64,000 bases of DNA from Roseovarius albus (GCF_900172335.1 NZ_FWFX01000010.1:1-64000); one strand, 5' to 3'; shown: positions 9,026 through 17,646, counted from the stretch's first letter. The notes: generated from the sequence alone by a model not told the origin. A program made the numbers and translations.

Positions 9026-9802
9026 TCATGGCTCGACCAGCAAACGACCAAGCTGGGTGAGCATGCGCTGCAAATCAATACTGCGATAATGACCGACACT
9101 GCGAATGTCGCTATCGACCATGGCAGCACGGATTTCCCCAAGCTCGTTCAACTGACCAGAATGCGCCTTGTCCCAGCCGAACTGGGGCAAAAAGGTGTAC
9201 CATATGCGCGCAACCCGATAGTACATCAGCTCGATCATTTCACGCAGCGGCGCATTGCCGGTCAGATCAGAGAGCAATCTTTGCAGATCATTGGCGATCC
9301 GTGCCAGTTCATCAAACGCACCCTTGTGATCAGCCAGTGCCTGCGCACGTTCAATCAAGCCGTCTATTGTTTCAATGTGCTCTGAAGTGATCTCAACCGG
9401 GGACAGTTCGCCCATCATCTCAGCCAGACGTTTGCGCAGATCATAAATCTGTTTGAAGGTCTTCAGGTCAATGTCCGTGACCATGGTGCCAACGCCATTC
9501 TTGATCTGCACCAGCCCCATGAATTCCAACCGGTGAAACACGCGGCGGATCGGTGTTCGACTGATGCCAAATTCCTTGGCCAGTTTTGTTTCGCTCAACA
9601 CCGTGCCGGGCGGATAGGTCAGCAGGCAGATGCGGTCACGCAGCTCGCAATAGATGCGATCAAATCGTTCTGCGCCCGTCTCATCATCAAGCGAGACGCT
9701 GTCTGCTTCGATCACATTCATCCTCTGCATCCCTTCGCGACGATCAAAATTCCTGAACGATCCTTTTCCATTGATGCCCTGTTGCCCATTGACTCGACTC
9801 AT
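9026..9802 (-). CDS. GntR-family transcriptional regulator, FCD type
   Basis: N-terminal winged helix (LSETKLAKEFGISRTPIRRVFHRLEFMGLV, about residues 68-97) followed by an all-helical FCD effector domain. At 258 residues from the first ATG it has a longer N-terminal extension than usual. Starts at Met25 or Met28, next to a GAAGGG/AGAGG stretch, are possible. It probably regulates the divergent catabolic genes through the palindrome in the intergenic region. FCD regulators generally respond to carboxylic or amino acid derivatives; the ligand is unknown. Confidence 0.85.
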   Translation of the reverse strand: MSRVNGQQGINGKGSFRNFDRREGMQRMNVIEADSVSLDDETGAERFDRIYCELRDRICLLTYPPGTVLSETKLAKEFGISRTPIRRVFHRLEFMGLVQIKNGVGTMVTDIDLKTFKQIYDLRKRLAEMMGELSPVEITSEHIETIDGLIERAQALADHKGAFDELARIANDLQRLLSDLTGNAPLREMIELMYYRVARIWYTFLPQFGWDKAHSGQLNELGEIRAAMVDSDIRSVGHYRSIDLQRMLTQLGRLLVEP

Positions 9803-9830
9803 CTTTAATGGTGAGGATAGCTAAAATCAA

Positions 9831-9842
9831 CCTGTATACAGG
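9831..9842. promoter_or_regulatory. 12-bp perfect palindrome, probable GntR operator
   Basis: CCTGTATACAGG is its own reverse complement. Its core TGTATACA matches the kind of site used by FCD/VanR-type GntR regulators. It lies between the divergent regulator gene and the EutA-like gene, ending 7 bases before that gene's ATG. Binding would block transcription or ribosome access. Confidence 0.6.
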
Positions 9843-9849
9843 CTGCGCA

Positions 9850-10641
9850 ATGAACAATACCCCGAATTCTGACACAGCGGAAGAGTTTCGAACGACGTCG
9901 GTTCGTGACGATATTACGTTGGATTCCGGCCCTGGTACGTGGCGGATCGGGCTGATCGTTCTGAGCAATGATTACACCGTTGAACGGGACTTTATGAACA
10001 TGCGCCCGAACAGCGACGTGGCCATCTATGCGACCCGCATCCCCTTTGCGCCCGACTGCACCGTCGCCTCGTTAAAGGCGATGGCCCCCAGCATCTCAGA
10101 AGCAACCCAGCTTTTGGTGCCAGATGGAAACCTGAGTACGATTGCCTATGCCTGCACCTCTGGTTCTGTAGTGATTGGTTATGATGCGATTAGTGATCGC
10201 ATCAACACAATCAGACCCAAGGCCACCTGTATCACCCCCATCACCGCCTCTCTTGCGGCTTTGGATTGCTTTGCGGCACAGAATCTGGCGGTACTGACTC
10301 CTTATGTTGATGAAGTAAACGCCAAGATTGCCGCACATTTAGATCAGGCTGGCAAGACCATCACGGCATTTTCTTCTTTCAAGATCGAAGACAATGAAGA
10401 AATGGCAGCGCTCACCAGCGAAGCCATTTTTCAGGCCGCTTTGAAGGCTGATCGTCCAGAGGCAGATGCATTGTTTATTTCCTGCACGGCCATCCGTGCA
10501 GCGGAGGTGGCAGCGCGGATTGAACAAGCACTGGGCAAACCTGTGGTAACGGCCAATCAGGCCATGTTCTGGCAATCTCTCCGAGCGGCGGGGTGTGACG
10601 CCAAGGTGCAAGGGTTCGGCACGCTGCTAAAGCAGTTTTAG
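9850..10641 (+). CDS. Asp/Glu racemase-superfamily protein, EutA/maleate-isomerase-like
   Basis: 263-residue cytosolic protein of the aspartate/glutamate racemase fold. It has two candidate catalytic cysteines in the expected contexts: YACTSGS (Cys102) and FISCTAIRA (Cys212). That pairing is typical of maleate cis-trans isomerase, arylmalonate decarboxylase and the ectoine-cluster protein EutA. Start chosen at the second ATG, just after the operator palindrome; the ATG at 9808 would put the operator inside the gene. It begins a plus-strand run with two PhyH dioxygenases and a DoeA-like hydrolase. An EutA-like role is inferred mainly from that company. Confidence 0.75.
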   Translation: MNNTPNSDTAEEFRTTSVRDDITLDSGPGTWRIGLIVLSNDYTVERDFMNMRPNSDVAIYATRIPFAPDCTVASLKAMAPSISEATQLLVPDGNLSTIAYACTSGSVVIGYDAISDRINTIRPKATCITPITASLAALDCFAAQNLAVLTPYVDEVNAKIAAHLDQAGKTITAFSSFKIEDNEEMAALTSEAIFQAALKADRPEADALFISCTAIRAAEVAARIEQALGKPVVTANQAMFWQSLRAAGCDAKVQGFGTLLKQF

Positions 10642-10665
10642 GCCATACAAAAGACGGAGAACAAC

Positions 10666-11547
10666 ATGTTTCAGGATGAAATTCTCTCCAATCCCGGCAA
10701 AGTTTTAAGCGAGGCTGACCGCGCGTTCTATTTCGAACAGGGATATGTGGTAAAACCGCAAGCGATTGGCCAAGAGTGGCTGGATCGTCTGAATGCAGCG
10801 ATGGATGCGCTTGTTGAAACTACACGCTCCATGACCCAATCAAGCCAAACTTATGATCTGGATACCGGTCACACTTCTGAAAGTCCCAGACTGCGCCGTA
10901 TTGCCTATCTGGATGATCTCGATTCGGTGTTTTGGGAATTTTGCAAAGATTCACCCCTTGCAGATCTGGCCGCTGATTTACTTGGCCCCAATGTCCGGTT
11001 CCGCGAATGCCTGATCAACTTCAAGTGGGCCGGTGGTGGCCAAGAGGTAAAATGGCATCAGGATTTTCCGTTTTACCCGCTGACCAACACGACCGTTGCT
11101 CAGTTTCTGGTCTGCCTCAATGATGTAGGCCCGGACCAAGGACCGCTACAGGTCGTACCCCAAAGCCACAAGGGGCCGTTCTACGATCATTATGATCAAG
11201 ATGAGAATTGGTTAGGATATATTGAGGATGACAAACTAACCAATGCAGGGTTGGAAAATGCCGTTGATCTGACTGGCCCCGCTGGCACTGTCACCGTTCA
11301 TCATTGTGCGACATTGCATGCCTCTCGGGCAAACCTCAGCAAACTGGGCCGCCCGGTTTTGATTGTCACCTACTGCGCCTGTGATGCCATTGGTTACACC
11401 GCTGTATCTTATCCATCCTCAAATGCCCTGAAGGTCGTGCGCGGTCAGGAAGCCAAATTCGCGCGCCTGGAACCGATGGAAATGCGCATGCCGCCGGATT
11501 GGTCAGATGGCTACACCTCAATCTTTGAACATCAGGAAGAATCTTAA
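10666..11547 (+). CDS. phytanoyl-CoA dioxygenase (PhyH) family protein
   Basis: Fe(II)/2-oxoglutarate dioxygenase of the PhyH fold, 293 residues. The metal triad is visible as WHQD (His131, Asp133) and a distal His in TLHASRAN (about 218), followed by a GRPVL arginine that would hold 2-oxoglutarate. It lacks the ectoine hydroxylase (EctD) signature, so it is not EctD despite the DoeA-like neighbour. The start follows a GACGGAG ribosome site. The hydrolase gene starts 2 bases after its stop. It probably hydroxylates or demethylates the pathway substrate; the actual compound is unknown. Confidence 0.8.
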   Translation: MFQDEILSNPGKVLSEADRAFYFEQGYVVKPQAIGQEWLDRLNAAMDALVETTRSMTQSSQTYDLDTGHTSESPRLRRIAYLDDLDSVFWEFCKDSPLADLAADLLGPNVRFRECLINFKWAGGGQEVKWHQDFPFYPLTNTTVAQFLVCLNDVGPDQGPLQVVPQSHKGPFYDHYDQDENWLGYIEDDKLTNAGLENAVDLTGPAGTVTVHHCATLHASRANLSKLGRPVLIVTYCACDAIGYTAVSYPSSNALKVVRGQEAKFARLEPMEMRMPPDWSDGYTSIFEHQEES

Positions 11548-11549
11548 AG

Positions 11550-12725
11550 ATGGCCCCACCTTTTTCACGTACCGAATACTCTGACCGCCTTACCCGGGTG
11601 CGCGATGCGATGCAGTCTCGCGAACTGGATGTTTTGGTAATTGGTGATCCTGCCAACATCAACTGGCTCACTGGCTACGACGCCTGGTCGTTTTACACAC
11701 CACAGATCATGGTGGTCGGGTTGGAACTGGACCCCACCTGGATTGGGCGGGAAATGGACGCCGGGGCGGCTGATTTCACCACTTATTTGCCGCCAGAACA
11801 GGTGGTTGCCTTTCCTGAAACCCACGTCCAACAAACCGACATTCACGCCGCCCAATTCATGGGGGATTGGATGAAATCCCATGGGTTGGACGGCAAACGC
11901 ATCGGTTATGAAAGTGATGTTTACTACCTAACGCCCGCCGCTGTCGGACATCTGAAAGAGCGACTTTGTAACAGTTCCTGGCAGGACTGTGGCCTGCTGG
12001 TGAATTGGCAGCGTCTGACCAAAAGCCCGGCTGAAATCGCCATGCTTCAACAAGCTTCGGTTATCGCAGCTAAAGCCATGCAGACGGCTTATGAGGGCGT
12101 GCGCCCGGACGTGCGGCAGTGCGATTTGATGGCCGACATCGTTGCCGCGCAAATTCGGGGCATGCCAGAGTTTGGCGGCGATCAAACTGCACTGCACCCT
12201 CTGGTCCTTGCAGGAGAGGCGGCCTCGACGGCGCATCCCATGTGGACTGATGCCCCCTTTGAAAAAGATCAAACCATCGCCTTTGAACTGGGCGGCTGCC
12301 GAAAGCGCTATAACGCCGGCCTCGCCCGCACTGTGCATCTGGGCGAACCGCCCAAAACGCTTTTGACCACAGCGCGGGCCGTTGGAGAGGGGATGGATGA
12401 GGTTCTAAACGCCATGAAGGCGGACGCCTTATGTTGTGATGTTCACGCCGCATGGCAGGTTGTTCTGGATCAATACGGCTTAGAAAAGAAAAGCCGCATC
12501 GGTTACTCTATCGGCCTTGGTTACTCACCCGACTGGGGCGAGCACACAATCAGTTTCCGTCCCGACGACCATACTCCACTTCCGGAAAATGCCGTGGTTC
12601 ATATCATCTTGGGCATGTGGATGGACGGTTGGGGCATGGAGCTAAGCGAAACAATTCACGTACGAGAGAGCGATGCGCTTTGCTTGACGCAGTTCCCTCG
12701 TGACGTGCATGTGATCGACATTTAA
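11550..12725 (+). CDS. M24-family hydrolase, DoeA/EutD (ectoine hydrolase)-like
   Basis: 391-residue creatinase/prolidase-fold protein. The N-terminal pattern (ADPAN-like GDPANINWLTGYDAWSFYTPQ), EFGGD, GGCRKRYNAGLARTVHLG, GYSIGLGYSPDWGE and the MWMDGWGMELSETI ending match what I recall of ectoine hydrolase DoeA/EutD better than Xaa-Pro peptidases. DoeA opens the ectoine ring to N-acetyl-diaminobutyrate. The usual partners (AstE-type DoeB, EutB/EutC, ehu or ueh transporter) are absent; an M20 deacylase and two PhyH oxygenases are present instead. It may therefore act on a related cyclic or N-acyl substrate. Family assignment is firm, substrate assignment is not. Confidence 0.75.
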   Translation: MAPPFSRTEYSDRLTRVRDAMQSRELDVLVIGDPANINWLTGYDAWSFYTPQIMVVGLELDPTWIGREMDAGAADFTTYLPPEQVVAFPETHVQQTDIHAAQFMGDWMKSHGLDGKRIGYESDVYYLTPAAVGHLKERLCNSSWQDCGLLVNWQRLTKSPAEIAMLQQASVIAAKAMQTAYEGVRPDVRQCDLMADIVAAQIRGMPEFGGDQTALHPLVLAGEAASTAHPMWTDAPFEKDQTIAFELGGCRKRYNAGLARTVHLGEPPKTLLTTARAVGEGMDEVLNAMKADALCCDVHAAWQVVLDQYGLEKKSRIGYSIGLGYSPDWGEHTISFRPDDHTPLPENAVVHIILGMWMDGWGMELSETIHVRESDALCLTQFPRDVHVIDI

Positions 12726-12741
12726 GGCGAAGGAATTAGGG

Positions 12742-13569
12742 ATGGGACGGAAACTGACCGACGCGCAGATCGAAGCCTTTCATCGCGATGGCTTCGTTTC
12801 GCCAATTGATGTGTTCACAGAAGAGGAAGCTTTGCGCCTGCGCAAAGAGCTTGAAGCCGCCGAGGAGAAATGGCCCGAGGCGTTTCAGGGGGCAGCACGC
12901 AACAATGCCCATCTCAACCTCATGTGTCTTGATGAGATCGTTCACAATACGACCCTTGTCGATGCCATCGAAGACCTCATCGGCCCCGATATTCTGAACT
13001 ACGGTACGGTCCTTTTTATCAAGGAACCCAAAGATCCCGGATTTGTGAGCTGGCATCAGGATGCCCGTTACATGGGGTTAGAGCCACATGTGGGTGTTAC
13101 GGCTTGGGTGGCGCTGACCGAAGCCAACGATGAAAACGGCTGCATGCAGATGATCCCGGGCAGTCAGGGTGCGATCAGACAGCACAATGACACCTTTGGC
13201 GAGGAAAACATCCTAACCCGGGGACAGGAAGTGCAGGACGTCGATGAGAGCAAGGCCGTTTCCACGGTTTTACGCCCCGGGCAAATGTCGATCCATAGCG
13301 CCCGAGTGGTTCACAGCTCGCAACCGAACCGCAGCAATGACAGACGTATCGGATTTGTCATACAGCCGTATATGCCACCGCATGTGACGCAAACCATCAC
13401 GCCAACAGGTGCGCAGTTGGTCCGCGGAAGTGACCCACTCGGCAATTTTGAACGCCTCAAGCGCCCGACAACTGATATGGATCCGGATGACATCACCAGA
13501 AAAGATTGGGTCAACCAAACCTGGGCTGATATTCTGTATCACGGCGCAAAGATGCGGCGCGATTATTAG
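12742..13569 (+). CDS. phytanoyl-CoA dioxygenase (PhyH) family protein
   Basis: Second 2-oxoglutarate dioxygenase of the cluster, 275 residues. The iron ligands are WHQD (His105, Asp107) and the distal His of VVHSSQPN (about 191), followed by an Arg pair. The segment TEANDENGCMQMIPGSQ is typical of small-molecule PhyH enzymes such as halogenase/hydroxylase relatives of secondary metabolism. The residue after H-x is Asp, so it should hydroxylate rather than halogenate. It is last in the operon, 16 bases after the DoeA-like gene. Only distantly similar to the first PhyH protein, so not a recent duplicate. Confidence 0.8.
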   Translation: MGRKLTDAQIEAFHRDGFVSPIDVFTEEEALRLRKELEAAEEKWPEAFQGAARNNAHLNLMCLDEIVHNTTLVDAIEDLIGPDILNYGTVLFIKEPKDPGFVSWHQDARYMGLEPHVGVTAWVALTEANDENGCMQMIPGSQGAIRQHNDTFGEENILTRGQEVQDVDESKAVSTVLRPGQMSIHSARVVHSSQPNRSNDRRIGFVIQPYMPPHVTQTITPTGAQLVRGSDPLGNFERLKRPTTDMDPDDITRKDWVNQTWADILYHGAKMRRDY

Positions 13570-13915
13570 CCTGCGCTACAGCCGCAAAGCAATGCACAGT
13601 TTTCCATTTGCGCTCTGCGGTGTAGTTGGCCGCAGTTATAGAGGGGCGTTTCAGACTGATAAATTGGTAACGCTGGAGAAGTCGCTTGATCACAATCTTG
13701 TCGAGAGATCTTACACCTTGTCCATTCCACGTTATATAAGCAAGAACCAAAGGCCGTTCCGCTTCACGTTGAAAAAGCCACTTTATGACTGGCGTTGCAC
13801 AGATGATAAATTCGATCATGTCGTTTCAGCGTCAATTGCTTTGTGAGCTTTATGCTCTTTTCCCCACTGAGCACCCCCATTCCAAGTTGGCGAGGCACAG
13901 CTTAGGGAACGCGCA
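13570..13915 (+). other. gene-free interval before the tonB-like gene
   Basis: About 346 bases with no supported gene. Frames on both strands are open for ~100 codons but read as low-quality protein. It should hold the end of the PhyH operon and the promoter of the TonB/Exb operon. I see neither a clear terminator hairpin nor a Fur-box-like palindrome. Confidence 0.4.
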
Positions 13916-14998
13916 ATGATCCGCCGTTCCATCCATGTTGCAATTGCAGCCGTAATCTTGTCGCTCATGCTCCATGGGTTAGGCTTGAATTTCACCGCGC
14001 GGGATTTGCCTCGGGACGTGGCCGAGGGAAGTGCGACCGACATCTCTGACGTAGGGGCCTCCTTCGAAGACTTTGCCGAAGTGACTCCTCCGGATTCCCC
14101 CAGTTTGCCTGAGCTCATTGAAACGGAAATCCCCCCCACACTGGCCTTGGTGGCCTCGGACAACCCCAAGAACGTGATCAATCCGGATACGGGTACTGCA
14201 GAGCTGATTGAACCAAACACCGCAGACCTGGATGAGAGCGATGATCCGGCACCAGATGGTGCGGAGCAATCTGGTGGCCCGGACGAAACAATTGCCGACA
14301 CCGGTGCGTCACCCCCTCTGGAAACAGACGTTGTTGCCCCCGAGACGGCCGAAGACGCACTGGAAGAGCCAGAAGAGATAGAAATCCAAACCATTGAAGC
14401 GGCTGACCCGCAGCCCAGCCCGGAAACACCCACGGAATTAGAGGTGCAGGAGCCGGAACAGCCGGATGTTACAATCGCTGCCCTGCCCGATGCGCCTGAG
14501 GAAGCACCTTTGGAAGAGAGTGCCTCTGTCTCGGCAGTTTCAAAGTCGCTGCGCCCACCAAAAGGGCGTCCGGAAAATTTCAGTGGGCAACAGAAAAACA
14601 CACAGTCTGGAACATCGACCGGCCTGATTGAGTCGCCGCTGGCGGCTTATAAACGTGGCGGGGTTGATCCGTTTGGCGGCGGAGGCGGCGGATCTGGGGG
14701 GACCGGGTTCAGCAGCGCGCGCAATGTCGGAAACGCAGGTGTCACAAATTATGCAGGTCGAGTCTTGATGAAACTTAATCGTTCACCGCTCTTGTATCGG
14801 TCATCCTATGGCACGGCACAGGTTTCGTTTGAGATTAATCCCGACGGATCTCTGGCTTGGGTTCGGGTGCTGCGCAGCTCTGGGTCGGATGATATCAACC
14901 GGGCCGCCAGTGCGCAGGTGCGCAGTGCCGCACCATTTCCTCCGCCACCAGGCGGGAAAAGTCGCAGAATGTCGTTTGTGTATCGGAACAAGAGATAA
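13916..14998 (+). CDS. TonB-like energy-transducing protein
   Basis: 360 residues. It has one N-terminal membrane segment (about 7-25, after MIRRS), a long periplasmic linker (about 40-210) that is strongly acidic and rich in Pro, Glu and Thr, then a Gly-rich stretch (about 243-262). The C-terminal TonB domain holds YAGRVLMKLNR, GTAQVSFEINPDGSL and the RSAAPFPPPPGG motif. Classical TonB linkers alternate Lys-Pro and Glu-Pro, so this one is unusual in being almost wholly acidic. The following genes encode a secreted protein and ExbB/ExbD/ExbD, so it should span the periplasm and drive outer-membrane receptors. No receptor gene is in the window. Confidence 0.8.
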   Translation: MIRRSIHVAIAAVILSLMLHGLGLNFTARDLPRDVAEGSATDISDVGASFEDFAEVTPPDSPSLPELIETEIPPTLALVASDNPKNVINPDTGTAELIEPNTADLDESDDPAPDGAEQSGGPDETIADTGASPPLETDVVAPETAEDALEEPEEIEIQTIEAADPQPSPETPTELEVQEPEQPDVTIAALPDAPEEAPLEESASVSAVSKSLRPPKGRPENFSGQQKNTQSGTSTGLIESPLAAYKRGGVDPFGGGGGGSGGTGFSSARNVGNAGVTNYAGRVLMKLNRSPLLYRSSYGTAQVSFEINPDGSLAWVRVLRSSGSDDINRAASAQVRSAAPFPPPPGGKSRRMSFVYRNKR

Positions 14999-15049
14999 CA
15001 TGGGCTCTCATAAAGTGGAGGCACTAATTTGAAGCAAAGGAATGATAAA

Positions 15050-15475
15050 ATGAATCAGATCCGAATGGTTGCGGGAGCGATCATAACCAGCCTGACCTTT
15101 GCCACCGCTGCTGTGGCTCAGGACACCGAAGCCGTTTCAATTGAGCTGAACACCGTCAAGCCCGGCGAAGGCAGCTGCACACTGACATTTCTTGTGACGA
15201 ATTGGCATGGCCGTACAATTGAAAAAGCGGTGTATGAAACCGTTTTGTTCGACGTCGAAGGTCAAGTCGACCGGCTTACCTTGTTTGACTTCGGCACTTT
15301 GCCACCAGACCGACCACGCGTGCGGCAGTTCACGGTTTCCGGTCTCGCCTGTGATGGGTTGGGCAAAGTTTTGATCAATGGCGCCCATACCTGCGAGGCT
15401 TCTGAGTTAAATGACAACGCATGCGAAACCGGGTTGATCCTGCGGTCGCGAACAAAGATTGAGGTGATAGGGTGA
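15050..15475 (+). CDS. small secreted protein of unknown function in the TonB/Exb operon
   Basis: 141 residues with a clean Sec signal peptide (MNQIRMVAGAIITSLTFATAAVAQ, cleavage after AVAQ). The mature part is beta-rich and has four Cys (SCTLTF, LACDG, HTCEA, ACETG) that could form two disulfides. I recognise no enzymatic motif. The start is the ATG preceded by AAAGG; an upstream TTG in the same frame is less likely. Its stop overlaps the exbB start (GTGA), which ties it to the energy-transducing complex. It could be a periplasmic accessory of the TonB system. Confidence 0.75.
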   Translation: MNQIRMVAGAIITSLTFATAAVAQDTEAVSIELNTVKPGEGSCTLTFLVTNWHGRTIEKAVYETVLFDVEGQVDRLTLFDFGTLPPDRPRVRQFTVSGLACDGLGKVLINGAHTCEASELNDNACETGLILRSRTKIEVIG

Positions 15476-16125
15476 CCCAAATACTTGCAAGCCTGCGCTA
15501 TACGATAGAACTTGGCGGTCCGGTGGTGATTATTTTGCTACTTGTCTCGGTCGTGACTCTGGCAACAATTCTTTACAAACTCTGGCAGTTTTCCACCGCT
15601 GGGGTCGGACGACATCGGGCCTTGAAAGACTCTGTCGCAGCTTGGGATAGCGGTGACCGAAACGGTGCAATTACCGCGCTTGGTCAATCAAAAAGCTATC
15701 TGGTCCCCGTCATTGAAATGGCCTTTTCTTCAAATCCCGATGACATCAAGCGTCTCGAAGCCGAAGCTGAAGTCCGTTTTGCCCGTCTGGAGAGTGGATT
15801 TCGCTTGCTCGACAGTGTTGCGCAACTGGCCCCGCTCTTGGGCCTGTTTGGCACTGTGCTGGGCATGATCGAAGCGTTCCAATCCTTGCAAGGGGCCGGA
15901 GCACAGGTTGATCCGTCACTGCTGGCGGGTGGTATTTGGGTGGCCCTGCTGACTACTGCCGTGGGCCTTGCTGTGGCGATGCCGACGGCAATGGTTCTGA
16001 GCTGGTTTGAAAGCCGTATGGATGCCGAACGCGTGACGGCAGAACGGGCGATCAACACTGTCTTGCGACCTCGGGATGGACGCAGCCCCAACGCCACGAC
16101 AGACACGGCATACAGCCATGCGTAA
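15472..16125 (+). CDS. exbB: MotA/TolQ/ExbB proton channel family protein
   Basis: 217-residue inner-membrane subunit of a proton-motive-force-driven motor. It has a first membrane segment (about 14-34), a cytoplasmic loop, and two further segments carrying the family motif LAPLLGLFGTVLGMIEAFQSL and GIWVALLTTAVGLAVAMPTAM. It starts with GTG overlapping the stop of the secreted protein gene. ExbB rather than TolQ is chosen because a TonB-like gene and two ExbD genes share the operon. Confidence 0.88.
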   Translation: MTQILASLRYTIELGGPVVIILLLVSVVTLATILYKLWQFSTAGVGRHRALKDSVAAWDSGDRNGAITALGQSKSYLVPVIEMAFSSNPDDIKRLEAEAEVRFARLESGFRLLDSVAQLAPLLGLFGTVLGMIEAFQSLQGAGAQVDPSLLAGGIWVALLTTAVGLAVAMPTAMVLSWFESRMDAERVTAERAINTVLRPRDGRSPNATTDTAYSHA

Positions 16126-16498
16126 ACACACCCGTCGTCGTCGATTGACAATGACATCATTGATTGATGTCATCTTCCTGTTGTTGTTGTTCTTCATGCT
16201 GTCGTCGACCTTTTCCAAGTTTGCCGAGGTTGAATTATCTGCCGCAAGTGCGGGGCGCGCCGGCAATAGTGAAGTCACAAAGAGCTTTCTTCAACTTGGC
16301 GAAGATACACTAAGTGTGAACGGGCAGGATGTCTTGCCAGGCGCCTTGCCGGAAGCATTCGCCGATATTGCACCCAACGCCGAAACTGTGCCGGTGATCG
16401 TCAGCCTGAGCGACGAAGTAACCGCACAAAGATTGACAGACGTTCTTGTCATCCTGCGTGGCATAAGCCGGCTCAATATCAACGTGTTGGGGTCATAA
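16118..16498 (+). CDS. exbD: ExbD/TolR family biopolymer transport protein (first copy)
   Basis: 126 residues. A short basic cytoplasmic N-terminus (MRKHTRRRRL) is followed by one membrane helix with the functional Asp in LIDVIFLLLLFFM, then a periplasmic domain. It overlaps the end of exbB by 8 bases; the chosen ATG is the one immediately before the basic stretch. It should form the proton path with ExbB. It differs clearly from the next ExbD gene, so the pair could form a heterodimer. Confidence 0.87.
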   Translation: MRKHTRRRRLTMTSLIDVIFLLLLFFMLSSTFSKFAEVELSAASAGRAGNSEVTKSFLQLGEDTLSVNGQDVLPGALPEAFADIAPNAETVPVIVSLSDEVTAQRLTDVLVILRGISRLNINVLGS

Positions 16499-16887
16499 TG
16501 CGAAAATATAGACAACGAACCCGGCTGGAGCCAACTATCGCGCTGATCAATGTCGTCTTTCTGATGCTGATCTTTTTTATGGTCGCGGGTACGCTATCAC
16601 AGCCGTTGGACAAAGACGTGACACTTGTGCGTACGGCAGATCTCGAAGGTCGAGCCCCGCCCGATACGCTGGTGGTGCATTCAGACGGCCGCCTGACCTA
16701 TCGCGGAGAGTCCGTGGGATCCGTGCAATCCTTCTATACCGCGCGTCCGGAAAATGAGCGCGAAGTCATACGTGTGGTTCCCGATGCGGAGCTTTCAGCA
16801 CTGACCTTGGTTAATTTGGCGCGGGATCTGCGGGCAGAGGGGGCGTCACGCGTAATGATTGTGACCCAGCGTGGTTTGGACGAATGA
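16498..16887 (+). CDS. exbD: ExbD/TolR family biopolymer transport protein (second copy)
   Basis: 129 residues. Basic start (MRKYRQRTRLEP), then the membrane helix ALINVVFLMLIFFMVAG. At the place where ExbD normally has the proton-carrying Asp (LIDVIF in the first copy) this copy has Asn (LINVVF). That suggests it may be a structural partner without its own protonation site. The gene starts within the stop of the first exbD (TAATG). It closes the operon. Confidence 0.85.
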   Translation: MRKYRQRTRLEPTIALINVVFLMLIFFMVAGTLSQPLDKDVTLVRTADLEGRAPPDTLVVHSDGRLTYRGESVGSVQSFYTARPENEREVIRVVPDAELSALTLVNLARDLRAEGASRVMIVTQRGLDE

Positions 16888-16907
16888 CGGGATATTCGGA
16901 CTCCGTG

Positions 16908-17633
16908 TCAAATGAACCCGGTATACCGCTCGCGTATCACACATGACGCTACCATTGTTGCTAAGGTCGTCAGATCGAAAACCGGGCGTGACAGGGCATT
17001 TTGGATCTGCTGCGCATAGGGAGGAAGATCGGTACACTCCAAAACAATCGCCCCAATCTCTGGCGCGCTTTCGATCAGGATGCGACCAGCAGCGATAACC
17101 TCTTCAGCGACGGCATCAAGGTCCATCGCGGTGCGCTCGTTTCGCAGGATTACGGTGGCAAATTCACTCGTGTTCTCCAAGCCCTGAACCTTGACGGGTA
17201 TGCCCCCTGCCCCAGTGTTTTTAAGATGCACTTGCGTAAGAGCCGATGACGACGCTGTTAGGATGCCAACAGGCGCGGCGGTCATCTGATACACCATCGG
17301 CACCTGCACAAGAGACGACACAAAAACCGGCACCGAAACCGATGCTGCAATCTCATTTTGGTAAAGTGCCAGAAACCCACATGACCCAGTAATGGCGCGA
17401 ACACCCTTGGCCTCCAACCGTTTGGCGGCTTCGATGATCCGGTCTTTCATCGCACCGTTGGGGTTGTTCAAAAGCTCGGGCACAGTGATGCCATCCAGCA
17501 TTTCATACATCACGGTAAATGGCAGGCTGGACGGGTTCTTGATGTGGCCCGGCGGTTTGGGAAAGTAGCTTTCCAATGCAAGTACACCAATTGAAGTGCC
17601 ACAAATATTTTGACCACCGGGATGTATTGTCAT
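16908..17633 (-). CDS. Asp/Glu racemase-superfamily protein
   Basis: 241 residues. Two cysteines in racemase-like settings: ITGSCGF (Cys85) and VLECTDLPPY (Cys200), with an N-terminal CGTSIGVLALE strand. The start follows AAAAGGA about 8 bases upstream; a longer frame from 17720 would run into the upstream gene. It sits 13 bases after a D-amino-acid dehydrogenase gene on the same strand, which points to amino-acid racemisation or a related reaction in D-amino-acid use. The family also contains hydantoin racemases, so the substrate is open. Confidence 0.75.
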   Translation of the reverse strand: MTIHPGGQNICGTSIGVLALESYFPKPPGHIKNPSSLPFTVMYEMLDGITVPELLNNPNGAMKDRIIEAAKRLEAKGVRAITGSCGFLALYQNEIAASVSVPVFVSSLVQVPMVYQMTAAPVGILTASSSALTQVHLKNTGAGGIPVKVQGLENTSEFATVILRNERTAMDLDAVAEEVIAAGRILIESAPEIGAIVLECTDLPPYAQQIQNALSRPVFDLTTLATMVASCVIRERYTGFI

Positions 17634-17646
17634 CAGTGTTATCCTT

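Noticed and set aside
10666..11547. Ectoine hydroxylase (EctD) as identity of the first PhyH protein
   Set aside because: The EctD signature around the iron site is absent although the DoeA-like neighbour made it tempting.
13409..13846. 145-codon plus-strand frame reaching into the gap before tonB
   Set aside because: First half overlaps the PhyH gene in another frame and no ribosome site or recognisable domain is present.
13816..14601. 261-codon Ser/Gly-rich minus-strand frame
   Set aside because: Antisense image of the acidic TonB linker; composition is explained by the opposite strand.
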